From a virus, in IMG/VR virus record IMGVR_UViG_3300034062_004597, positions 1 through 63,541 of that record: DNA of 63,541 nt, one strand, 5' to 3'. The number at the start of each line of letters is the position of its first letter. The first letter of the stretch is position 1. The notes below the pieces were generated by a model that saw nothing but the letters and a program-made list of their open reading frames with translations, ran no database searches and was not told the DNA's origin. This document shows, one piece after another, positions 56,568-63,541 of the stretch. A program made the position numbers and the translations under genes.

Positions 56568-57568
56568 AGCGAATCACACTCCATAACTACCTGAGTCATA
56601 AGGATACAACTCTCGATGATCTTGGGGATAGCGTCTGTATCAAAGGGCCAAACCAATCAGGTAAGTCCAACATCTACAATGCTGTATCGCTGGTACACAA
56701 CAACGAAGACTGGCCCGAGCAAGATTTGTTTATTGACAAGTCTGATCCGAACTCTAAACCTTCTATTGAAGGCTACGTTGAAATCGAGTATTCAGACGGC
56801 AGAATCATTCGCAGATCGAAGACAAAATCTAAGAACACCTATGTACTAACATACCCTGACGGTAGGCAAGAACACCTAGGAACAATCAGAGGAGCCGAGG
56901 ATAAGATCAATGAGTTCACTGGATTCATTCCGATGCGACTTTTTAAGGATGATCCAAAGGAAAAACCAGTGATGGTTCAGATGGTTCCACTAGACAACAC
57001 CACACCGTTCCTTATGACGGGTACAAGCCCAGCAGGAGTGCTTCAGGCGATCAACAGGCTATCCAGTGGGTCGCTGTATGATTCTGCCCGTAGACTTGCT
57101 GAGACGGATCACAAGAAGGTACAAGCTGAGCTATCTGCCCTAACCAGGCAGTCTGAGACGCTAAACACTTTGCTCAAAAGCTACGAAGAAAAGAAAGTAG
57201 TCGAAGCAGAAAGTAGGCTAAACGATTTGATCGAAGCCAACAAGAAGATTGATTCTTTGCAGGTAAGGCAACTAGGCATTGAAGCGTCCATTAAAGAATG
57301 TACGTCACTGAGCAAAGTTGACTTCGCTGGATTCAAAAAGTCCGCTGAGATTTTACGCGAGAAGCTAGATGAAGTCACAACTGGCGCAGAAGAATCCATC
57401 AGTAAGAAGAGAGCCAAACTCGATGCTGTGAACGCTGCGATAGTAAACATCGAAACCCTGAAGTCAAAGATAAAGTCAAAAATGAACACCATCAAAACAT
57501 TACAAGAAGAACTTGAAAAAATCAAGGATACAGTGCCGATCTGTGAAACTTGCGGGAGACCACTATGA
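56555..57568 (+). CDS. Rad50/SbcC N-terminal half with hook CxxC
   Basis: 337 aa, TTG start with AGGAG 6 nt upstream. Residues 1-150 carry the ABC ATPase N-lobe with Walker A GPNQSGKS (31-38) and a Q-loop region. A coiled coil follows (about 185-325: VQAELSALTRQSETLNTLLK). The protein ends at a zinc-hook half, PICETCGRPL (Cys 330 and 333). It stops exactly where a normal Rad50 would turn at the hook apex. The C-terminal ATPase half is a separate gene at 58788. Together with SbcD it would form a DNA-end processing nuclease. Confidence 0.87.
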   Translation: MRTIKRITLHNYLSHKDTTLDDLGDSVCIKGPNQSGKSNIYNAVSLVHNNEDWPEQDLFIDKSDPNSKPSIEGYVEIEYSDGRIIRRSKTKSKNTYVLTYPDGRQEHLGTIRGAEDKINEFTGFIPMRLFKDDPKEKPVMVQMVPLDNTTPFLMTGTSPAGVLQAINRLSSGSLYDSARRLAETDHKKVQAELSALTRQSETLNTLLKSYEEKKVVEAESRLNDLIEANKKIDSLQVRQLGIEASIKECTSLSKVDFAGFKKSAEILREKLDEVTTGAEESISKKRAKLDAVNAAIVNIETLKSKIKSKMNTIKTLQEELEKIKDTVPICETCGRPL

Positions 57569-58524
57569 GCTTCAAGGCATTAGCACTTAGCGACCTGCAC
57601 CTTACGGATGCAAACGTAGCTTGCCGTGGTGATGATGTATTCGAGACTCAGCTTAACATGCTGAAGAACATTTACGAGATTGCTGACGAAGAAGGTTGTG
57701 ATTACATCTTGCAGGCAGGAGACGTACTCGATAAGCCTAGGGTATCAAACCGTGTGCTTACGGGATTTGTTGACCTGATCAAGAGCCACAAACAGCACTG
57801 GGTTGTAGTTCCTGGTCAACATGACTTGAAGAACCACAACTACAACAACTGGCAAGTGGATAGCGACTTAGCGATCATTGCGACTCTTACAGACAAGTTC
57901 ACTGTGTTACACGCTGGTGAAAGTAAAGTATTGTCCGAGGAGTTCAAGGTACGTGTGACTGGGTTTGGATTCGAGGAGCCAGCAACTGAAGAGTTCCTGT
58001 ATTCGCAACCTGGATTTATGCCTACAGCATCGGAATACAGAGAGATTGCTATTGTTCATGCTTCAGTGTGCGATGATGGATCACCGTATTGGCAAGACAT
58101 TGCTGAACTAAGTTGGTTGAAAGACTTTACATACGCACAGTTTGGAGACATTCACAAAGGGTTTAGTCCGTGCTTTGTAGGTGAAACCAAGTGCTTCAAT
58201 GGTGGGGTTCTTACTCCAATGAAATCCAATGAATCACAATGCCCATACGTTACTATTCTGCAATTCGATAAGAAAGGTAGCAAGGACAAGATCGTTCGGA
58301 TTCTTGATGATTGGACATTCCTGCAGGACGACAATAAGGTAAAGGATTTGTCCCTAGTCGAGAAGGCTTCAGATAATTTCTTAGAGGTGATCAACACGGC
58401 TAAGAGTCGAGTAAGCGAAGACCCATTAGTTCTTTTGGCAGACATAGCCAGTTCTAATTCCCTGGATGCTAAGATTGTAACAACCGCATCGAAATATGTC
58501 AAGGAAGCAATGATAAATGGCTAA
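57565..58524 (+). CDS. Mre11/SbcD-like nuclease
   Basis: 319 aa from ATG 57565 overlapping the Rad50-N stop (ATGA), with GGGAG upstream. Metallophosphoesterase motifs: LALSDLHLTD (D-x-H), QAGDVLDKPR (GD..D), VVPGQHDLKN (GQHD in place of GNHD), IVHASV and FGDIHKGF (GDIH in place of GHxH). The helical C terminus should bind the Rad50 coil base. The Gln and Asp changes at the metal site are worth noting. Acts on DNA ends and hairpins. Confidence 0.85.
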   Translation: MSFKALALSDLHLTDANVACRGDDVFETQLNMLKNIYEIADEEGCDYILQAGDVLDKPRVSNRVLTGFVDLIKSHKQHWVVVPGQHDLKNHNYNNWQVDSDLAIIATLTDKFTVLHAGESKVLSEEFKVRVTGFGFEEPATEEFLYSQPGFMPTASEYREIAIVHASVCDDGSPYWQDIAELSWLKDFTYAQFGDIHKGFSPCFVGETKCFNGGVLTPMKSNESQCPYVTILQFDKKGSKDKIVRILDDWTFLQDDNKVKDLSLVEKASDNFLEVINTAKSRVSEDPLVLLADIASSNSLDAKIVTTASKYVKEAMING

Positions 58525-58810
58525 TTACGAAGAAACAAAGAGAGAAATTGACAAGTTTGTTAACTTGCTTGAACAAGATCACAATACGCTAACTGAATCA
58601 GCCGCTGCCCTGGCAGAGTTGGTAAAGGCAGATATTGCAGACTACGAAGATAACTTGGAAGGTTTGCTTGAATTCTCATGCGAGTATAAGGATGCACTAG
58701 CTGAACACATCAATGGTGAGGAAGACAAAGTGCAAGCCGCTGCCGATGGTATTATCGCTGAATTTGGTAAGCTGAAGTTGGAGTACAATGCCCGAAAGTC
58801 TACGATCTAA
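58517..58810 (+). CDS. Small acidic coiled-coil protein, 97 aa
   Basis: Between SbcD and the Rad50 C-terminal half, overlapping both (8 and 23 nt). Entirely helical and acidic (ETKREIDKFVNLLEQDHNTL, KADIADYEDNLEGLLEFSCE). It has no CxxC. It may supply part of the returning Rad50 coil or act as a small third subunit. Confidence 0.65.
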   Translation: MANYEETKREIDKFVNLLEQDHNTLTESAAALAELVKADIADYEDNLEGLLEFSCEYKDALAEHINGEEDKVQAAADGIIAEFGKLKLEYNARKSTI

Positions 58811-59405
58811 AATTGCTGAAGCCCAGGCCGCAGTGTCCGCCTACCAGAGTGTTGCTAAGTCTGATCAGCAATTACTCACAAGTGTGGATACACGCACCGT
58901 AGAGGCGAAGGAAAACGCTGCCCACCTTACGGATACGGTTAACTTCCTAAAGCTCTGTGTGACCTCTCAGACGAACGTACGGCAGGATTTAGACTTGATG
59001 AACACCAACATGCTGCAAACACTGTGGGATGATACCTTTGAGTTTAAGTATGTCGAGACCTATGATGAGAATGGAGCGATCAAGGGACTTGTTCCTACAG
59101 TCTTTGAGAATGGACACCCTTCGGCTACAGTAGCCAATGGTGGTGGTATGCGAAATGTGCTAGGGGCATTAACCCGTATGCAGTTCCTGCTTCTTAGGCC
59201 GCAGAATAGTCCTGTTATTGTATGGGATGAGTTTGGTAACAACATGGACGAGTCTAAGTTCAGTGCATTCTTTGACATTGTTAAGTTTGTACAAATGAAG
59301 ACTGATCTACAAGTTATTGCAATCTCACACTCCAGTCACAAATTCGATCAAGAGTTTAATGTACAGCGAGTTAACAAGGTAAGCAAAGTTACTCATACGG
59401 TATAA
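58788..59405 (+). CDS. Rad50/SbcC C-terminal ATPase half
   Basis: 205 aa. A short coiled coil (residues 5-80) is followed by the ABC C-lobe: signature-like VANGGGMRNVLGALTRMQF, Walker B SPVIVWDEFGNNMDESKF and the H-loop VIAISHSSHKFD. No Walker A or hook is present; those are in the gene at 56555. Two halves must pair to form each ATPase head. Its stop codon overlaps the -10 box of the next gene. Confidence 0.85.
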   Translation: MPESLRSKIAEAQAAVSAYQSVAKSDQQLLTSVDTRTVEAKENAAHLTDTVNFLKLCVTSQTNVRQDLDLMNTNMLQTLWDDTFEFKYVETYDENGAIKGLVPTVFENGHPSATVANGGGMRNVLGALTRMQFLLLRPQNSPVIVWDEFGNNMDESKFSAFFDIVKFVQMKTDLQVIAISHSSHKFDQEFNVQRVNKVSKVTHTV

Positions 59406-59406
59406 T
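59401..59406 (+). promoter_or_regulatory. Extended -10 of leaderless promoter
   Basis: ACGGTATAAT, then 7 nt (TAGGTAT), then ATG 59414; overlaps the stop codon of the Rad50 C-terminal gene. Confidence 0.6.
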
Positions 59407-59413
59407 TAGGTAT

Positions 59414-59932
59414 ATGCCTAGAAAACCAATAAGTGGTAAAGGTGCTAAAGCGAAAGGCACTAGGGGAGAGACCGAGTTCGTTGATATTCTCACTGAACTC
59501 GGTGTGCCTTCGCAGCGAGTGATTGCATCTGGAGCTATTAAAGGTGCCGAAGGCGATGTAAAGGTGGGGGTGAGATTGAAACCTGATGGCAGTATGCCAG
59601 AGAAGGATGAATCATTTCCCCTACTTAGGGCCGAGGTAAAGAATAGAGCAAGTCACCCTGAATGGGTTTTTACAGAGTTAGAAAAAGCTGCTGTGGAAGT
59701 TCCATTCAAAGACTTAGAGCAATCGAAAGCTACTTCGCTACTTGCCTGGAGAAGATCAAAGATTCCTAGTGGTGCTTTGGTTGGTAAGAGATACAACGAG
59801 ATTTGGTTGTGTATCATGGGCATCGAAGACTTTGCACTTATGGCTAAGAAGCTAACTCTACTTGAAGAGGAGAACAATGAACTACGATCCGCTATTAAGC
59901 AGCTACGAAAAGAGAATACTCGAAACGATTAA
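59414..59932 (+). CDS. Holliday junction resolvase-like nuclease
   Basis: 172 aa from a leaderless ATG. The N-terminal half fits the PD-(D/E)xK fold of RecU/Hjc-type resolvases: KGTRGETEFVDILTELGV (Glu), IKGAEGDVKVG (Asp) and LLRAEVKNRA (E-x-K). The C-terminal 60 residues end in a coil (LTLLEEENNELRSAIKQLRK). A resolvase would clear branched DNA before packaging, and the gene is just upstream of the terminase genes. Confidence 0.72.
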   Translation: MPRKPISGKGAKAKGTRGETEFVDILTELGVPSQRVIASGAIKGAEGDVKVGVRLKPDGSMPEKDESFPLLRAEVKNRASHPEWVFTELEKAAVEVPFKDLEQSKATSLLAWRRSKIPSGALVGKRYNEIWLCIMGIEDFALMAKKLTLLEEENNELRSAIKQLRKENTRND

Positions 59933-60044
59933 AATGGATAAGGTTTACGGGCATGGTATCTGTGAGATATGCAAATCTGTTTTTCAAATAACAGACAAAC
60001 ACAAGGACGTAGTTAGGTGCAGTAGCTGCACACTGGATAAATAA
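59877..60044 (+). CDS. Small zinc-ribbon protein, 55 aa
   Basis: ATG 59877 has GAGGAG 5 nt upstream; the frame overlaps the resolvase end by 56 nt and ends one base into the small terminase start. The C-terminal half has two Cys pairs (GICEICKSVF and VVRCSSCTLD), a likely zinc ribbon. Perhaps a regulator or DNA-binding helper of packaging or transcription. Confidence 0.65.
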   Translation: MNYDPLLSSYEKRILETIKMDKVYGHGICEICKSVFQITDKHKDVVRCSSCTLDK

Positions 60045-60682
60045 TGGATTTACAAGGAAGAACAAAAGACCAAAGAATACAGTTAGCAAAGGATCACTTC
60101 ATTAAGCAAAACTTGGAGTTGAATTACTCCGACGCATACAACTTAACTGAAATCGTAACTGTACTTGCTAACACCTACGATTTGACTGAATCTACAATCA
60201 TGCAGAACATAAACCTGCAAGACTGGATAGGTTTACGTGCAAGCTATAAGGCCAACAGAGATAAAGAGTTTAGAGAACAAGTAGCAAGAGCAGAGCGTTC
60301 ACGAGAGGTTGAGATGTCTGCGCTTAGGGCTAAGCTACTTAATGCACTTGACAGAGGATTTGATGCAGTGATGGATCGAATTGTGGATGACATTCCTATC
60401 ATGGAAACTCAACACGTTCTAAAAGCTGCTGACACTCTCCTGAAAATGGCTACCATGTACAACGAACTTAGCAAGGAAACTGTTAAGACCGATGACAATG
60501 AAAATGCTACTGCAACACTCGAAACCACATTGCAACGTGTGGAGAAGCTGGCAGGAGAACCATCAAAGGTTATTGACCTAGCGGAGAGAGCTTTAGATAA
60601 AGGTACAGAGAAAGCATTAGCAGAACATAATTCGCAGGCAGCGGAGAAAGAGCAATTGTTTAATAGGCTCAGTGAGATATGA
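60044..60682 (+). CDS. Putative terminase small subunit
   Basis: 212 aa. An N-terminal HTH-like region (LNYSDAYNLTEIVTVLANTY, then DLTESTIMQNINLQDW) and a charged helical oligomerisation region (AERSREVEMSALRAKLLNAL, then VLKAADTLLKMATMYNELS) follow the small terminase plan. It overlaps the large terminase gene by 4 nt. It would recognise the packaging site. No sequence-level family match is certain. Confidence 0.68.
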   Translation: MDLQGRTKDQRIQLAKDHFIKQNLELNYSDAYNLTEIVTVLANTYDLTESTIMQNINLQDWIGLRASYKANRDKEFREQVARAERSREVEMSALRAKLLNALDRGFDAVMDRIVDDIPIMETQHVLKAADTLLKMATMYNELSKETVKTDDNENATATLETTLQRVEKLAGEPSKVIDLAERALDKGTEKALAEHNSQAAEKEQLFNRLSEI

Positions 60683-63426
60683 GTAAGAAATTTGGCGATG
60701 AACTAATCGAGAAAGCGCAGCAAGAAGATGCGGCTAAACTTGTTGACGAAAACAAGAAAGCTATTGTAGAAATTCTTGCTACAGAGGAAGGAAAGTCTAC
60801 GCTGGAGACTATTAAGTTCCATGTAAAGAAGGAGACGGTTGGTAAGCTACCGAGAACTCCTGAAGATGTGTACCAGTACGTCAAGAAAGTTTACGGATAT
60901 GATATTCCGTGGACAGCTTGTAGCCCTGAAATGAATGCACCTTTCGAGTGGTTCTATGAAGTCTTCACTGGTAAGGTTCGTAAGTCTGTGGCCCAAGGTT
61001 CACGGGGCAGCGGTAAGACTCTTCTGGGTTCTGTTATGCACCACATGTGGTGTTCAACTACTCCAGGCGCAGAAACACGACACGCTGCTGCTTCCAAACA
61101 ACAATCTTCAGTTGCACAGGGATACTTACGTGTTTGGGATAGAGACCCAGTTCTCAGCAGCTTACTCGTCAAGGGTGGACTTAACAAAGAATCCGCTACC
61201 TGGATAAACGGATCGTACTGGAAAATCGTTACTGGTTCTATGGCTGGCGTTTGTCTCAGTGGAGATACACAAATCATAACCAACATCGGTGCGCTTCCAA
61301 TCCATGAAATTGTTGACAACAAACTACAAGTCAGGGTTCTATCTGCAAATCCAGCTACGCATTTGCTAGAATGGAAAGATGTGATTGGTTGGCACAATAA
61401 CGGACGTGAAAACGAATGGTGGCGTGTCAGGTTGCAATATTGCTTAAACAGCAAGGTCAAACAAAGTAAGTTCACGAAGAATCACCAGATCATGCTTCGA
61501 GATGGAAGCAAGAAGCAGCTATGTGATCTACTGCCAGGAGATAGGGTTGCACAAAAATGCTATCGCTACAGCGAAGATGAAAAGCAAGTCTTACTTGGTA
61601 GTCTTCTAGGTGATTCCACTGTAGATAAATCATTTAGATATTGCTTTGTTCACGGTAACGAACAGAAATACTATGGTGATTGGAAGTACGCTGCACTGGT
61701 TGATGATACTCACCAAGGTAAAGTTACAAAGTGTAAAGGTGGATTTGGAACGGAATGTAACTACTATCGTCTACGAAAAACTTTGTACACACAAAAGCTA
61801 CGGCCTCTTTGTTACCCTAACGATACAAAGAAAGTTACCAGAGAATGGTTAGATCAGCTTAATGAACTAGGTGTAGCCACTTGGCTAATGGATGATGGGT
61901 CGTTTAGTAGTGGGCGTAATTGGGACATATACACTAATGGATTCACTTTAGAGGAACAGCATGTTGTAGCTGACTTCTTCAAAGATCGACTAGGTATAAC
62001 CGCTAATATCAGAACCGACAAACGTAATGGAGTAAGGTACTACATATCTTTCACAGCAGAGGACAGTAAGATTCTTACGAAGTACGTCGAACGTTACCTG
62101 GTAGTCAAAGACAAAAAGAAAATTTGGCTGTGTGTACCAATCATAAAAGGTGCGCCAGGTGTGTGTAGCAATCCAGTGCTAAAAATACAACGTGCTACAA
62201 CAGAACACGTAAATGGTCGTAAGGGCAAGAATTTCATGGAACCCACAAATCGTATTAAGTACGATATTACGGTTGCTGATTTCCACAACTACGTAACGGT
62301 TGATGGATTGAATGTATCAAATTCTGGGTCGCACCCGATGGCAGTTACATGGGACGAGTTGGAGTTCTGGGACACTGCTGCTATCGAACAAACTTGGGCT
62401 GTGCCTATCAATGTTAACCCAAACATTCCTGGTATTTGGGCTGGGTTTAGTACGATGCAACGAGCGTATGGTGCTATGGCTTATCTTGTCAATGCTATCG
62501 AGACAAAAGAGAAGGAAGACATTAAGCTGTACAAGTGGTGCATGTTTGAAACCATGAAGAGGTGTGAAACATGTGTTGCCATTGACGAGAATCCTCACGG
62601 TGATGACGAATCGAGGCAGAAGTCATGTGTTCTATGGGAAGACTGTCACGGGCAGCGAGGCATCAAATCAAGTGGATGGATTCCTCGTGAAGATGTATGC
62701 TCACTTAAAAATAGCATGAGCTTGACATCATGGCAAACCCAAGGACTATGTTTAAGACCTAGCTCCCAGGGTGTTGTTCTACACAACTTCACACACGAGT
62801 ACAAACCAAAGGGTAATTACAGCAAGTGGGTATTCGACTACGATAACCCTGTCTGGTACGCCTGTATCGACCCAGCAGAGGGCAAGAAATGCGTAATCTA
62901 CTTTATCCAGCTAGACCAGTATGGGAATAGATATGTATTTGATGAACTCAACATTGAACAGTGCGCTGACGCTTCCCAAGCCAAATTAGCATTCTATGCT
63001 AGGTGTATGGAAAAAAGATACGGCGATCCAGAAGTCATGGTGTTTGACCCACGAAGAACTGACGCTATGGCTACGTTTGCGCATGGTTCAAAGTTTGGTA
63101 GCGGTTTGAACAAGTCATACAAGGTAGACAAACCTGACATGGCTGAGAACAAAGGTGGACAAGAAATTGTTGTCACTATTGAATTTTTGAGAGCATCAAT
63201 TAGAAATGGTGCAGGTGAGATGTCTTTGTTTGTGAATCCAGAGACATGTCCAAAGTTGGTGATTGCGATTAAGCAGCACCACTACAGAACAAAGAAGAAT
63301 TCTACTGAGATTGTGGGTAACATCCCTGCTGAAGCATACAAGGATGAAATTGACCCGCTACGATATTTTGAGCAATGGTTTAAGTACAAATTTGGCTCGA
63401 ACAACGTCAGTATCAGAATTCTTTAG
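60679..63426 (+). CDS. Large terminase with intein
   Basis: 915-aa precursor, about 558 aa after splicing. Walker A QGSRGSGKT (residues about 106-114). After the intein, Walker B lies in GSHPMAVTWDELEFWD (precursor about 551-566), followed by the coupling motif AGFSTMQ. The C-terminal RNase H-like nuclease has WYACIDPAEGKKC (first Asp), DPEVMVFDPRRTDA and DEIDPLRYFEQWF (last Asp). It pumps DNA through the portal and cuts concatemers. It is separated from portal and capsid genes by the window edge or by many kilobases. Confidence 0.92.
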   Translation: MSKKFGDELIEKAQQEDAAKLVDENKKAIVEILATEEGKSTLETIKFHVKKETVGKLPRTPEDVYQYVKKVYGYDIPWTACSPEMNAPFEWFYEVFTGKVRKSVAQGSRGSGKTLLGSVMHHMWCSTTPGAETRHAAASKQQSSVAQGYLRVWDRDPVLSSLLVKGGLNKESATWINGSYWKIVTGSMAGVCLSGDTQIITNIGALPIHEIVDNKLQVRVLSANPATHLLEWKDVIGWHNNGRENEWWRVRLQYCLNSKVKQSKFTKNHQIMLRDGSKKQLCDLLPGDRVAQKCYRYSEDEKQVLLGSLLGDSTVDKSFRYCFVHGNEQKYYGDWKYAALVDDTHQGKVTKCKGGFGTECNYYRLRKTLYTQKLRPLCYPNDTKKVTREWLDQLNELGVATWLMDDGSFSSGRNWDIYTNGFTLEEQHVVADFFKDRLGITANIRTDKRNGVRYYISFTAEDSKILTKYVERYLVVKDKKKIWLCVPIIKGAPGVCSNPVLKIQRATTEHVNGRKGKNFMEPTNRIKYDITVADFHNYVTVDGLNVSNSGSHPMAVTWDELEFWDTAAIEQTWAVPINVNPNIPGIWAGFSTMQRAYGAMAYLVNAIETKEKEDIKLYKWCMFETMKRCETCVAIDENPHGDDESRQKSCVLWEDCHGQRGIKSSGWIPREDVCSLKNSMSLTSWQTQGLCLRPSSQGVVLHNFTHEYKPKGNYSKWVFDYDNPVWYACIDPAEGKKCVIYFIQLDQYGNRYVFDELNIEQCADASQAKLAFYARCMEKRYGDPEVMVFDPRRTDAMATFAHGSKFGSGLNKSYKVDKPDMAENKGGQEIVVTIEFLRASIRNGAGEMSLFVNPETCPKLVIAIKQHHYRTKKNSTEIVGNIPAEAYKDEIDPLRYFEQWFKYKFGSNNVSIRIL
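61252..62322 (+). mobile_element. Intein in large terminase, LAGLIDADG endonuclease
   Basis: 357 aa. Starts CLSGDTQIITNIGALPIHEI (Cys1). Block B reads FTKNHQIML. The endonuclease has LLGSLLGDSTVDKS and GVATWLMDDGSFSSGR, of the LAGLIDADG type. Block F is YDITVADFHNYVTVDGLNV and the end is SN before +1 Ser. Splicing restores GSMAGVSGSHPMAVTWDE. The penultimate residue is Ser instead of the usual His. Confidence 0.92.
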
Positions 63427-63429
63427 TGG

Positions 63430-63435
63430 TATAAT
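63430..63435 (+). promoter_or_regulatory. Extended -10 after the terminase gene
   Basis: AGTGGTATAAT directly after the terminase stop, giving a leader of about 26 nt with GAGAGAG near the expected SD position before ATG 63468. Confidence 0.55.
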
Positions 63436-63467
63436 ATAGATACGAGCCACTGCGAGAGAGCAAGACT

Positions 63468-63541
63468 ATGAAAAAAACAACAGGAATTTTAGGGCTATCA
63501 GTCCTTACAACAAAATTTGAGGTAGGAGAACCTACATCAGT
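63468..63541 (+). CDS. Partial hypothetical gene at the right edge
   Basis: Begins MKKTTGILGLSVLTTKFEVG and runs off the window after 24 codons. Promoter and GAGAGAG support a real start. The basic then hydrophobic N terminus could suggest a membrane or signal segment, but it is short. If the window were a closed circle, the frame would end nine codons into the left edge, opposite the 47-aa gene there. Confidence 0.5.
   Translation, partial: MKKTTGILGLSVLTTKFEVGEPTS

Noticed and set aside
63421-63541. Terminal redundancy between the window ends
   Set aside because: No shared stretch was seen between the first and last about 100 bases.

Overview
The window is a 63.5 kb stretch of a tailed double-stranded DNA phage (siphovirus-type: HK97-fold head, very long tape measure, no sheath gene recognised). 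It carries a full head-tail module, a replication and recombination module and an accessory module. I recognise no integrase, excisionase, repressor, tRNA, CRISPR array or rRNA, so nothing points to lysogeny. G+C looks to be in the low to mid 40s percent by eye (not counted); the standard bacterial code fits, and TGA is a true stop. The host cannot be named. The strongest clue is transcriptional: at least a dozen start codons lie 6-7 nt downstream of a -10 hexamer, often extended as (G)TGGTATAAT, which implies leaderless mRNAs. That is typical of Deinococcota, Actinobacteria and, as far as I know, several candidate-phylum bacteria. Shine-Dalgarno sites also occur, notably before TTG starts.

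Layout. (1) 1-10.1 kb: small, mostly leftward accessory and nucleotide-metabolism genes: an ECF-like sigma factor, a DUF2829/Tad2-like protein, a MazG-like pyrophosphohydrolase, a long-form ThyX and a dNMP kinase. Rightward genes for a Ycf45/SpoIIIAA-like AAA ATPase and a second sigma-like factor are interleaved. (2) 10.1-10.85 kb: the only large non-coding region, divergent, rich in hairpins, ending in a G-quadruplex motif just upstream of a leaderless promoter. (3) 10.85-13.0 kb: two unknown genes and a TnpB gene with an omegaRNA-like 3' hairpin. (4) 13.06-25.7 kb: HTH-metallophosphoesterase, portal, prohead protease, capsid, HD phosphohydrolase, connector and neck genes, tail tube, and tail assembly chaperone with a -1 frameshift site (GGGAAAC). 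(5) 25.67-41.3 kb: 2186-aa tape measure protein with an M23 peptidase domain, then distal tail, hub and adhesin proteins with LamG-like and F5/8C-like modules. (6) 41.3-59.4 kb: replication and recombination: two SF2 helicases, a degenerate helicase loader, DnaB-like helicase, DnaG primase split over two genes, family A DNA polymerase with an N-terminal UDG-like domain and two inteins, an SSB-like protein, RecA with an altered P-loop, and an SbcCD/Rad50-Mre11 complex whose Rad50 is split. (7) 59.4-63.4 kb: Holliday-junction resolvase-like nuclease, zinc-ribbon protein, small terminase candidate and large terminase interrupted by an intein. A partial gene runs off the right edge.

How the parts fit: ThyX, dNMP kinase, MazG and HD proteins shape the nucleotide pool; helicase, loader, split primase and polymerase copy the genome; RecA, SbcCD, SSB-like protein and resolvase support recombination-dependent replication and make substrate for the terminase. 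The two sigma-like proteins are candidates for directing the recurrent extended -10 promoters. The features most worth following are the leaderless promoter set, three inteins in two hallmark proteins, the split primase and Rad50, the RecA leader peptide and P-loop change, the phage TnpB, and the G-quadruplex promoter.
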